From the NCBI GenBank assembly GCA_019414465.1, contig DXLY01000078.1, positions 1 through 8,822 of the forward strand: 8,822 bases of DNA, read 5' to 3'. Within the stretch, counting starts at the first letter, position 1. Every line of letters starts with the position of its first letter. The position numbers and the translations under genes were made by a program. The stretch is from Collinsella sp. (lineage in GTDB: Bacteria; Actinomycetota; Coriobacteriia; Coriobacteriales; Coriobacteriaceae). The notes below the pieces were generated by a model, which saw only the letters and a program-made list of their open reading frames with translations, was not told the origin of the DNA and made no database searches. Of the stretch, positions 1-6,112 are shown one piece after another.

Positions 1-2
1 AG

Positions 3-704
3 GTGCGCCTGTTTGGGCAGCGCTGTGGCGCCGATGCGCCCGATGAGACACAGCGCTGCCTGCGCTCCCGCGTCGGTCTCGTCCTGGACACATGCCCCTT
101 CCCTTCAACGCTCAAGGTGGGCCAGATCGAGGCACTCATAGGCCAGGCGTACCCCACGTGGGACCGCAAAACGTTCGCCGGATTCATCGACCGATTTGGC
201 CTCGATCCCAAGACAAAGGTCAAGGACCTCTCCCGCGGCATGGGCATGAAACTGCAGCTTGCCTGTGCACTCAGCCACAATGCCAAACTGCTCGTTTTGG
301 ACGAAGCCACCGCGGGCCTCGATCCCATGGCACGCGAGGAACTGCTCGATGAGCTGCTTGCTTTTGTCGCCGACGGCCAGCACAGCGTGCTGCTCTCGAG
401 CCACATTACATCCGACCTCGATCGCGCCGCCGACCGCGTCATCTGCATCGATAACGGTTCGATTGTGTTTGACCTGCCGCGCGAGGACATTACCGACCGA
501 GCCGGGATCGCCCACTGCACCCAAGCGCAGGCCGCCGAGTTTATGGCTTGCGTCGAAGGCGCCCGTGCCGTCCACCACGCCTACAGCGTGGACGTGCTCG
601 TGCCCAACCGTCGCGATACGCTCGAGGCCTTTCCCGAGATTCCCTGCGATCGGGCAACCATTGATGACTATCTTCGCCTCATGCTGAAAGGGGCTTCGAA
701 ATGA
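3..704 (+). CDS. ABC transporter ATP-binding protein, 5' end cut by the window
   Basis: This is the C-terminal two thirds of an ABC ATPase that powers an ABC-2 type membrane partner from the cytoplasmic side. Counting from the first visible in-frame codon, the sequence shows an LSRGM signature (about residues 76-80, the variant common in BcrA/YtrB-like ATPases), Walker B KLLVLDEAT (95-103), D-loop AGLDP (104-108) and the switch histidine in SSH (134). Walker A and the start of the Q-loop region are absent, so the true start lies upstream of base 1. The GTG at position 3 is only the first possible codon and should not be taken as the start. The stop overlaps the permease start in an ATGA, so the two are translationally coupled. 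Such pairs often follow a GntR-family regulator (YtrA/YhcF type), but that region is outside the window. The substrate cannot be read from the sequence. Confidence 0.93.
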   Translation: MRLFGQRCGADAPDETQRCLRSRVGLVLDTCPFPSTLKVGQIEALIGQAYPTWDRKTFAGFIDRFGLDPKTKVKDLSRGMGMKLQLACALSHNAKLLVLDEATAGLDPMAREELLDELLAFVADGQHSVLLSSHITSDLDRAADRVICIDNGSIVFDLPREDITDRAGIAHCTQAQAAEFMACVEGARAVHHAYSVDVLVPNRRDTLEAFPEIPCDRATIDDYLRLMLKGASK

Positions 705-1399
705 AACGCGCCTTTATGTCCGAGCTCGCCATCGTTCGTACGCTCATCCCGAGCATCACGGGCGTCGGCCTATTCATCTTTGTCGTGCTGACCCTTGCCA
801 ACGCGTCGGATGGCGATTCCGGCATGAGCGCCGGCGCCTGTGCGGTCAGCGCAATGTCGCCCATCATAATCATGAACTCGCTAGCTGGCTACGATAACCA
901 AAACGGCTGGGAGCGTTATCGAGCAACGTTGCCCTTCTCGCGCAAAGACATTATTTGCGCACGCTACCTGTGCATCGTTGTCTTCTCGGTCGTCATGGCA
1001 TGCGCGGCTACGCTTCTGAACATCCTCGTCCTTCCGCTCTTCGACCCCATGGGCATCCCTTCGACATGCCAGACGATCTTTGAAATCGCAACCGCCTCGG
1101 CGGCATCGATGCTCATCTCCCTCATGATGGTATTCTTGACACAGCCGCTGTTCTTCCGATTTGGACACATGGAGGCGCTGCGCCTATCCCTTGGCCTGTT
1201 TGCCCTGTTTGGCTGCGGCACCATGGCAATGCTGAGTTCCTCCAACCCCATCAGCAACTGGCTTATGTCGATTGCCGGGGCGAATCCCGATCCTGCCGTC
1301 CTTGGCTGTCTGTGTGCAGGAATTGCCGTACTGGCGCTCGCACTATGCGCAATCAGCTGCACCGTCAGCACCAAGGTTTATCGAGTACGCGATCTGTAG
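701..1399 (+). CDS. ABC-2 type transporter permease (ABC2_membrane_5-like)
   Basis: A 232-residue integral membrane protein, the likely channel partner of the ATPase just upstream. About six hydrophobic segments are visible, near residues 15-33, 46-64, 88-113, 130-152, 160-180 and 197-222. The stretch WERYRATLPFSRKDI (70-84) sits between the second and third segments. It matches the W-x-x-Y-x-x-x-LP-x-SRK-x-I motif that I associate with small ABC-2 permeases paired with YtrB/YhcG-like ATPases. The ATG overlaps the ATPase stop by four bases, and AAAGGGG at 687-693 lies seven bases before it. The gene ends in a convergent junction with the ClC gene. I see no clear intrinsic terminator in the 90 bases between them. 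Family assignment is good. The cargo (drug, peptide, lipid or ion) is unknown. Confidence 0.88.
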   Translation: MKRAFMSELAIVRTLIPSITGVGLFIFVVLTLANASDGDSGMSAGACAVSAMSPIIIMNSLAGYDNQNGWERYRATLPFSRKDIICARYLCIVVFSVVMACAATLLNILVLPLFDPMGIPSTCQTIFEIATASAASMLISLMMVFLTQPLFFRFGHMEALRLSLGLFALFGCGTMAMLSSSNPISNWLMSIAGANPDPAVLGCLCAGIAVLALALCAISCTVSTKVYRVRDL

Positions 1400-1489
1400 C
1401 CACACGAGTCTCAATCCGCGAAGGACGCGATCGCCGCCCCTCCCCGCAAATCCGTGGCAAAGGGCATGTCCCCGGCGTGCGCCACTGTA

Positions 1490-2794
1490 CTACTTGCGCA
1501 GCGGCTTGGGCAGTGGAATGCCGGCGGCGATGACGGCCGCGATGATCATGCAGACGATACCCTTGAGTGGGAAGCACATGAGCAGCAGGCCCACGACCAT
1601 GACGGGCTGACGCATAACGGCGCCCATCGTCGAGGCCGTGCAAACGGCGACGCAAAAGACCGGATCGGCGCCGGTGAGGATAGCAAGGCCATAGCCCAGG
1701 CTTACGCCCGAGAAGATAACCGGGAAGAAGTGGCCGCCGCGCCAACCAAGGTTGATGAGGGCGGGCGTCAGCATGGCCTTAACGAGACCGGTCGCGATAA
1801 GCACGCCGGCGGGAATGGTCAGATAGGTTTCCATGAGCACGTCGGCCTGCGTCTCGCCGGCAAACATGGTGTAGGGCAGGACCGTGCCGCAGATGGCGAG
1901 CGCCAGACCGGCCAGCATGGCTTTGACGACAGGGCGCGCCCCTATTGCATGAGCAAGCGCTTCGCTCGCGTGCTCAGAGACAAAGTACAGCCAGCCGCAG
2001 ATTGTTCCGATCAGCGACAGAGGAATGAGCCAGGTAAGCTCCAGGTTGCCCACCACGGCAGCCTCGAACCTCGGCATACCCATGCCGCCGCCCATGAGCT
2101 GGCCGAGCAGCAGGTAGGTGCCCAGGCCGCCAGCAATCGCGATGCCGTAAACCACGGTCTTTTGCGCCTTAGGCAGCCTGATGGTGATCTCACCGGATTC
2201 GGAATCCTCGCCATCGCCGACACCCTGGCCGTCGGTGCTACCGGCAAGCGGCGCCACAAAGCCAAAGACGGGCGCGGTAAAGAGCGCCGTCAGGGCAGCC
2301 TGGGTGCCCAGCAACGTGAGCTCCCTAAACTCGGCGCCAAAGCGACGCATGCGGTCGCCGACCCAGCTGCACAGACCGGCGATAACGCCGGTCAGGCCGG
2401 CCTCCGGTCCAATGCTTCCGCCAAACAGCAGCGGCAGCAATGCCGCGAGCGAAAGCTTGCCCAGGTTGTCGTACGGGTAGCGCCCGTCTTGCTTAACCTT
2501 AGCCATCACCTGGTTGAGGTCATCGGTCTTGGTGCCTGTCATCTTTTCGTACAGACCGATTAACAGGCCGCCCAGCAGGCAGACAAAAAACGGGTACGGC
2601 AGAAAGCCAAACGGGCCGCTGGCAAGCTCGGGCGAAGCGACGCCCAGCGCGTGCGGAATCTCGGTCCATAGATAGTCGATACCGTGCTCCATCGCAAAAA
2701 AGAACAGCCAGACTGCGGCACCCGCGAGTGCACCGGTCACGGCAACGCTGACCAAAAACAGCGCTCGGTTCGTGGGTTTGGCAAGGTTATCCAT
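1490..2794 (-). CDS. ClC-family chloride channel/transporter, YfeO type
   Basis: A 434-residue polytopic membrane protein of the voltage-gated chloride channel (ClC) superfamily, expected to move anions across the cytoplasmic membrane. Two hallmark segments are visible: GGSIGPEAG (125-133) and GWRGGHFFP followed by VIFSGVSLG (350-367). From memory these match E. coli YfeO (GGVSLGPE and GFRGGRIFP) more closely than ClcA. Compared with the ClcA filter GREGP, the gating-glutamate position holds Ile128, and the GSGIP motif is not evident. A hydrophilic, acidic insert lies at about 185-212. The ATG at 2794 has GGGAGG five bases upstream (2800-2805, minus strand). A candidate promoter lies at 2834-2860. 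The gene converges on the ABC-2 permease. Family is well supported. Whether it is a channel or an antiporter, and whether it moves chloride or another anion, is not. Confidence 0.9.
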   Translation of the reverse strand: MDNLAKPTNRALFLVSVAVTGALAGAAVWLFFFAMEHGIDYLWTEIPHALGVASPELASGPFGFLPYPFFVCLLGGLLIGLYEKMTGTKTDDLNQVMAKVKQDGRYPYDNLGKLSLAALLPLLFGGSIGPEAGLTGVIAGLCSWVGDRMRRFGAEFRELTLLGTQAALTALFTAPVFGFVAPLAGSTDGQGVGDGEDSESGEITIRLPKAQKTVVYGIAIAGGLGTYLLLGQLMGGGMGMPRFEAAVVGNLELTWLIPLSLIGTICGWLYFVSEHASEALAHAIGARPVVKAMLAGLALAICGTVLPYTMFAGETQADVLMETYLTIPAGVLIATGLVKAMLTPALINLGWRGGHFFPVIFSGVSLGYGLAILTGADPVFCVAVCTASTMGAVMRQPVMVVGLLLMCFPLKGIVCMIIAAVIAAGIPLPKPLRK

Positions 2795-2833
2795 CGGGTC
2801 CTCCCGCGGTCAAAGTCGACATAGATACGTTTT

Positions 2834-2860
2834 ATTGTAGAGCGAGCGTTGCCCAGTCAA
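2834..2860 (-). promoter_or_regulatory. Candidate sigma-70-type promoter for the ClC gene
   Basis: On the minus strand TTGACT (2855-2860) is followed after 15 bases by TACAAT (2834-2839), about 40 bases before the ClC start codon. Both boxes are near consensus, but the spacer is two bases shorter than ideal. The site lies in the 125-base gap between the LOG gene and the ClC gene, so the ClC gene may be transcribed independently of the two genes upstream. Confidence 0.5.
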
Positions 2861-2919
2861 GCCAACCGTCTGCGCCGCAAGCGGAGCCACCGGGGACCCC
2901 GGCGGGACAAGCTCAAGGC

Positions 2920-3453
2920 TTATCCGTTGATAATTGATGCGATTTCGCACAGATCCTCGGTAAAGTAAATACCCTGCTGGCGCTGCGGGCTCGAAAGTCC
3001 CTTATCAATCATGTGCTCGAGCAGCGCCTTAAGATCGTTGTAGTAGCCCCCGAGGTTGTACAAGATGCACGGCGCGTCCAAATGTCCCAACGACACCGCG
3101 GACATAACCTCGGCAATCTCCTCGAGCGTGCCCGTGCCGCCCGGAAATGCGATGAACGCATCGCCGAGCTCGATCATCTTGGCTTTGCGCTCGGCCATGT
3201 CGCTCGTCACGATAAGGTCGTCGATTCCGTCGTGTTGAAACTCTGCCTCGATAAAAAAGCTCGGCTCCACACCCGTCACATGTCCGCCTGCCTCGAGTAC
3301 GCTATCGGCGAGCGCGCCCATCAGTCCCGATTTGGACCCGCCGTATACGAGCGCGTGTCCGTTGGCGCCAATCCAATTGCCCAGCTCCTGCACTGCGGGC
3401 AGAAACGCCGGGTCGTTGCCGACGCTCGCGCCCAGGTAGACGGTGATGTTCAT
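2920..3453 (-). CDS. LOG family protein (TIGR00730-like Rossmann-fold nucleotide phosphoribohydrolase)
   Basis: A 177-residue cytoplasmic protein of the LOG/YvdD family, often mis-named lysine decarboxylase. Characterised members cleave nucleoside 5'-monophosphates, including cytokinin riboside monophosphates, to the free base and ribose 5-phosphate. Visible motifs are the nucleotide-binding loop YGGSKSGLMG (37-46), the R89-K90 pair in MAERK, and PGGTGTLEE (104-112), which is the family's PGGxGTxxE active-site motif. The length is typical of the short, dimeric LOG class. The ATG has AAGGGGG seven bases upstream (3461-3467 on the minus strand). The gene starts 36 bases after the potassium channel stop in the same direction, so the two are probably co-transcribed. 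The family call is strong. The bacterial in vivo substrate is unknown, and nothing nearby shows a cytokinin pathway. Confidence 0.93.
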   Translation of the reverse strand: MNITVYLGASVGNDPAFLPAVQELGNWIGANGHALVYGGSKSGLMGALADSVLEAGGHVTGVEPSFFIEAEFQHDGIDDLIVTSDMAERKAKMIELGDAFIAFPGGTGTLEEIAEVMSAVSLGHLDAPCILYNLGGYYNDLKALLEHMIDKGLSSPQRQQGIYFTEDLCEIASIING

Positions 3454-3489
3454 GTTTGGTCCCCCTTGTTGTGGCGCACGACGTTCGTC

Positions 3490-3915
3490 TTAGCGCTGGC
3501 GTCGACGATACTCGCGCACACGGCGCGACAGATCGGCGAGCTGGTCGCGATCGAGCTCTTCCAAATGCTCCAGATCATCCATAAAGCGCGCCATGGTGTC
3601 CTTTTGGCGCATCTTGATAAGCGTATTGCAGTAGTTCACCGCCACGCCCGTGAGCATGGCGATGTAGAAGATGCTGATGATGCTCAGAATGACGGTAATG
3701 GCGCGGGCAACCGGTGTCTCGGCCGGAATGTCGCCAAAGCCGATCGTCGAGACCGTCTCAAAGCTAAACCACAGGCCATCGCCAAACGTAAGGGTCGTTG
3801 GCTCGGACAGCCAGACGGCCGTCGAGCACAGCAGGTAAAAGATAAGAAACAGACCCGTGATGCGCGCAAAGCCAGCCTGTCGCAACACATCGGCAAGCGT
3901 CCTGAGCTTTTTCAT
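3490..3915 (-). CDS. Two-transmembrane potassium channel (ion channel, Ion_trans_2-like)
   Basis: A 141-residue potassium channel subunit of the KcsA-like pore topology, expected to act as a tetramer. It has TM1 at about 19-37, a pore helix at about 47-57, the selectivity filter TIGFGD (57-62, a variant of TVGYGD) and TM2 at about 70-94. A charged C-terminal tail (100-141) is rich in Glu, Asp and Arg and could form a helix bundle. There is no RCK/TrkA_N domain. I chose the ATG at 3915 because GGAAGGGG (3921-3928 on the minus strand) lies five bases before it. An in-frame ATG at 3978 would add 21 basic residues with no clear membrane role and no better ribosome binding site. The gene reads away from pstS and into the LOG gene. 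Potassium selectivity is inferred from the filter. Gating is unknown. Confidence 0.9.
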   Translation of the reverse strand: MKKLRTLADVLRQAGFARITGLFLIFYLLCSTAVWLSEPTTLTFGDGLWFSFETVSTIGFGDIPAETPVARAITVILSIISIFYIAMLTGVAVNYCNTLIKMRQKDTMARFMDDLEHLEELDRDQLADLSRRVREYRRRQR

Positions 3916-3920
3916 CGCGA

Positions 3921-3928
3921 CCCCTTCC
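3921..3928 (-). promoter_or_regulatory. Ribosome binding site deciding the potassium channel start
   Basis: GGAAGGGG on the minus strand lies five bases upstream of the ATG at 3915. It favours this start over the in-frame ATG at 3978. Confidence 0.7.
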
Positions 3929-3985
3929 ACGGACAACCAATCACGTTCGCTCGGTATTTTCCCACGCCTCCCCCGCAAACGAAAC

Positions 3986-4041
3986 TAGTCATTGGGGACG
4001 TTCTTAAATGACTAGTCAAACAAGAACGTCCCCAATGACTA
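3986..4041. repeat. Perfect 20-bp inverted repeat with 16-base spacer (REP/REPIN- or MITE-like)
   Basis: The left arm TAGTCATTGGGGACGTTCTT (3986-4005) and the right arm AAGAACGTCCCCAATGACTA (4022-4041) are exact reverse complements. The 16-base spacer contains its own palindrome TGACTAGTCA (4009-4018), which repeats the outer ends of the arms. The element lies between divergent genes, so it is not at a normal terminator position, and no T-tract follows either arm. This structure resembles paired REP sequences mobilised by RAYT transposases, or a very small MITE. A regulatory operator or cruciform site is the alternative. The repeat is directly visible. Its mobility is inference. Confidence 0.9.
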
Positions 4042-4082
4042 CTTTGCTCTGGTGTAAAAGGTGCGCCATGTTCGGCGCTGGA

Positions 4083-4099
4083 TTGTTATCCGTTTGTAA
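4083..4099 (+). promoter_or_regulatory. Possible PhoP-box-like direct repeat upstream of pstS
   Basis: TTGTTA (4083-4088) and TTGTAA (4094-4099) are spaced 11 bases start to start, as in PhoP/PhoB binding sites upstream of phosphate-uptake genes. A related TGTAAAAGG occurs at 4053, about four such turns upstream of TGTAAAGG at 4096. The match to known Pho boxes is loose and no promoter can be tied to it. Confidence 0.25.
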
Positions 4100-4114
4100 A
4101 GGCTGGGCAGAGCT

Positions 4115-4152
4115 TGCGGTAAGGGTCTATCAATAGCCCGTAAGAAACCGCA
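4115..4152 (+). promoter_or_regulatory. Possible structured RNA hairpin in the pstS leader
   Basis: TGCGGT (4115-4120) pairs with ACCGCA (4147-4152). Inside, GGG and CTA pair with TAG and CCC around a TCAA loop, with one bulged T and an unequal internal loop. The shape is a compact two-part stem. It matches no riboswitch class I know. Chance pairing in GC-rich DNA is possible. Confidence 0.3.
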
Positions 4153-4201
4153 GATAACGCGGTCGTCGCCCGATCGGGGCCGTATCTTTCCAAACAGCAA
4201 A

Positions 4202-4218
4202 GCGGGCAGGGTGCCCGC
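4202..4218 (+). promoter_or_regulatory. GC hairpin just upstream of the pstS ribosome binding site
   Basis: GCGGGC (4202-4207) and GCCCGC (4213-4218) form a perfect 6-bp stem with the loop AGGGT, ending 14 bases before the pstS Shine-Dalgarno. There is no T-tract, so it is not an intrinsic terminator. It could affect mRNA stability or translation of pstS. Confidence 0.4.
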
Positions 4219-4232
4219 GAGTCGCATGTATG

Positions 4233-4240
4233 AAAGGAAG
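4233..4240 (+). promoter_or_regulatory. Ribosome binding site deciding the pstS start
   Basis: AAAGGAAG lies directly upstream of the ATG at 4244. It selects that start over the in-frame GTG at 4211 and ATG at 4226, both of which would lie upstream of this site. Confidence 0.8.
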
Positions 4241-4243
4241 ATC

Positions 4244-5179
4244 ATGCTCGATCAGGCTTATTCTCGTCGTCAGTTCCTCGGCCTCGCTGGTGGTCTTGCC
4301 AGCATCGTCGGTCTCGGTCTCGTTGGTTGCGGCGGCTCCGGCGCATCCGACGCCGCCGACAAGGGTAGCGCTGCTGCCGAGTCCGTCTCCGGCGAGGTGA
4401 CCTACGACGGCGCCTCTTCGTTCCAAGCTCTCGTCGAGGCTGCTGCCGAGAAGTTCATGGACGCCAACCCCGACGTCTCCATTTCCGGTTCGGGTAACGG
4501 TTCGGGCAAGGGTCTGACCGCCGTCGCCGCTGGCACCGTTACCATCGGTAACTCCGACGTCTTCGCCGAGACCAAGCTCGAGGCCGACCAGGTCAAGAAC
4601 CTCGTCGACCACGAGGTTGCCGTCGTGGGCATGGGCCCCGTCGTCTCCAAGAACGTGACGGTCGACGATCTGTCCCTCGAGCAGCTCAAGGGCATCTTCT
4701 CCGGCCAAATCACCAACTGGAAGGAGGTCGGCGGCGACGACGCTACCATCGTCGTGCTCAATCGCAAGGCCGGCTCCGGTACCCGCGCTACCTTCGAGGC
4801 TGCCGTCTTTGGCGACGAGGCCGTCGACTTTAAGGGCGACGCCGAGCTCGACAAATCAGGCGACGTCCAGACTCAGATGGGCAGCACCGACAACGCCATC
4901 TCCTACCTCGATTTCTCACACTTTGATGACTCCAAGTTCAACGCCATCAAGGTCGAGGGTGTCGAGCCCAAGAGCAAGAATGTCACCGACGACTCCTTCA
5001 AGATCTGGGCTACCGAGCACATGTACTGCGCAAAGGACGCCGACGAGGCCACCAAGGCCTTCCTGGAGTTCATGCTCTCCGACGACGTCCAGGGCAAGCT
5101 CGTCGAGGAGCAGGGCTTCATCCCCGTCTCTGCCATGAAGGTCGTCAAGGACGCCAGCGGCAAGGTCTCTGCTAAATAA
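4244..5179 (+). CDS. pstS: Phosphate ABC transporter substrate-binding lipoprotein PstS
   Basis: A 311-residue phosphate-binding protein that delivers phosphate to PstCA at the outer face of the membrane. The N-terminus has a twin-arginine motif SRRQFLG (7-13), a hydrophobic stretch and a lipobox LVGC with Cys29, so export by Tat and lipid anchoring are likely. Phosphate-contact segments typical of PstS are visible: GASSF (56-60), a glycine/serine loop at about 81-90, Asp105 in IGNSD, and R174 with SGT (178-180). A Gly/Ser/Ala/Asp-rich linker follows the cysteine. The ATG at 4244 is preferred because AAAGGAAG (4233-4240) precedes it and the twin-arginine motif then starts near the N-terminus. 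It is the first gene of pstSCAB. Its leader carries several possible control elements. The length is close to E. coli PstS (346 with signal). Identity is confirmed by the pstC, pstA and pstB neighbours. Confidence 0.96.
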   Translation: MLDQAYSRRQFLGLAGGLASIVGLGLVGCGGSGASDAADKGSAAAESVSGEVTYDGASSFQALVEAAAEKFMDANPDVSISGSGNGSGKGLTAVAAGTVTIGNSDVFAETKLEADQVKNLVDHEVAVVGMGPVVSKNVTVDDLSLEQLKGIFSGQITNWKEVGGDDATIVVLNRKAGSGTRATFEAAVFGDEAVDFKGDAELDKSGDVQTQMGSTDNAISYLDFSHFDDSKFNAIKVEGVEPKSKNVTDDSFKIWATEHMYCAKDADEATKAFLEFMLSDDVQGKLVEEQGFIPVSAMKVVKDASGKVSAK

Positions 5180-5203
5180 ATAATCGCCCCGGAAAGGTTT
5201 GCA

Positions 5204-6112
5204 ATGGCAAAACAGCTGCCAAAGCGCGATCTTGAGAACGTGGGCCTGGGCGTCACGGGCGCGTGCGTAGCGCTCGTGACGCTTGTCGTTGCCGCGCTCA
5301 TCTTTATGGTCGCCCAAAAGGGCCTCTCGGCTTTTATCAAGGACGGCGTCTCGGTCGTCGAGTTCTTCACCGGCACCAAGTGGGACCTGGCCAACACGGC
5401 CAAAAACGGCCTGCCCTACACCGGCGCCCTGCCCCTGATCGTCACCTCGTTTGCGGTCATGGTGCTCTCCACGCTCATCGCGCTGCCCATCGCCATCGGC
5501 TCTGCCATCTTTGCGGTCGAGATTAGCCCTAAGTTTGGTTCCAAGATCTTTCAGCCGCTTATTGAGCTTTTGACCGGTATTCCCTCGGTCGTCTTTGGCC
5601 TTATTGGCTTTCACGTGGTCGTCGGCCTTATGAAGAGCGTTTTCCATGTGAGCACGGGTCTGGGCATCTTGCCCGGCGCCATCGTGCTGGCCGTCATGAT
5701 CCTGCCGACGATGACCACGCTTTCGGTCGATGGCCTGCGTGCCGTGCCCGACAGCTACCGTCAGGGCTCGCTCGCGCTGGGCTACACCCGCTGGCAGACC
5801 ATCTGGCACGTGGTGCTCAAGTCTGCCATGCCGTCGCTCATGACTGCGGTCATCCTGGGTATGACCCGCGCCTTTGGCGAGACGCTCGCCGTGCGCATGG
5901 TAATCGGCGGCATCGAGGCCATGCCGACGTCGATGCTGTCGCCGGCGTCCACCATCACCACCACGCTCACCACGTCCATGGCGGTCTACGCCGAGGGCTC
6001 GGCCCAGGACGACGTCCTGTGGGCACTCGGTCTGCTGCTGATGGGCATGAGCCTCATCTTCATCCTGATCATCCATCTCATTGGCCGCAAGGGGGCGAAG
6101 GCTCGTGGCTAG
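5204..6112 (+). CDS. pstC: Phosphate ABC transporter permease PstC
   Basis: A 302-residue inner-membrane permease, one of the two subunits forming the phosphate pathway. About six membrane segments are visible: near 15-37, 75-105, 120-143, 155-172, 210-235 and 270-293. The region LGYTRWQTIWHVVLKSAMPS (192-211) followed by RAFGET (222-227) is the EAA-type coupling loop that contacts PstB. LTGIPSVVFG (123-132) is also typical of PstC/PstA permeases. The gene starts 24 bases after pstS, with GGAAAGG (5191-5197) six bases before the ATG. Its last codons overlap the pstA start. I call it PstC because it is the first permease after pstS and carries the longer extracytoplasmic loop after TM1 (about 40-74). 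The two permeases are related, and the C/A labels rest partly on order. Confidence 0.95.
   Translation: MAKQLPKRDLENVGLGVTGACVALVTLVVAALIFMVAQKGLSAFIKDGVSVVEFFTGTKWDLANTAKNGLPYTGALPLIVTSFAVMVLSTLIALPIAIGSAIFAVEISPKFGSKIFQPLIELLTGIPSVVFGLIGFHVVVGLMKSVFHVSTGLGILPGAIVLAVMILPTMTTLSVDGLRAVPDSYRQGSLALGYTRWQTIWHVVLKSAMPSLMTAVILGMTRAFGETLAVRMVIGGIEAMPTSMLSPASTITTTLTTSMAVYAEGSAQDDVLWALGLLLMGMSLIFILIIHLIGRKGAKARG
6089..6101 (+). promoter_or_regulatory. Ribosome binding site for pstA inside pstC
   Basis: AAGGGGG (6089-6095) lies nine bases before the GTG at 6105, with a second purine run GAAGG at 6097-6101 closer in. Both sit in the last codons of pstC and support the GTG as the pstA start. Confidence 0.6.

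Larger units (their letters stand above)
3916..4243. other. Divergent intergenic region between the potassium channel gene and pstS
   Basis: These 328 bases hold no credible gene. They contain the perfect inverted repeat at 3986-4041 and then a pstS-side leader. The leader has possible hairpins at 4063-4078, 4115-4152 and 4202-4218, a 10-bp palindrome CCCGATCGGG at 4169-4178, and an 11-base-spaced TTGTTA/TTGTAA pair at 4083-4099. I could not find a convincing -35/-10 pair for pstS or for the channel gene, although promoters for both must lie here or close by. Confidence 0.8.

Noticed and set aside
1..704. The ABC ATPase considered as a degraded gene because Walker A is missing
   Set aside because: The frame is open to the window edge with intact downstream motifs, so the missing part is simply outside the window.
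1400..1489. Short GC palindromes (such as GGCGTGCGCC) considered as a convergent terminator
   Set aside because: The loops are two bases in the perfect form and there is no T-tract on either strand.
1454..2563. Long plus-strand open frame (369 codons) opposite the ClC gene
   Set aside because: Its translation is rich in Arg, Gln, His and Asp with no domain, which is typical of the antisense of a GC-rich membrane-protein gene. The minus strand encodes a clear ClC protein.
2890..2902. CCGGG-GAC-CCCGG hairpin downstream of the LOG gene, considered as a terminator
   Set aside because: The stem is only 5 bp with a tight loop, and no T-tract follows on the minus strand.
3916..3978. Longer potassium channel start at 3978
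   Set aside because: The extra 21 residues are basic and lack membrane character, and the best ribosome binding site directly precedes the ATG at 3915.
3013..4011. Plus-strand open frame opposite the LOG and potassium channel genes
   Set aside because: It spans two real minus-strand genes and the intergenic gap, and the translation shows no domain.
3986..4041. Inverted repeat considered as an intrinsic terminator
   Set aside because: It lies between divergent genes upstream of both starts and lacks a T-run on either side.
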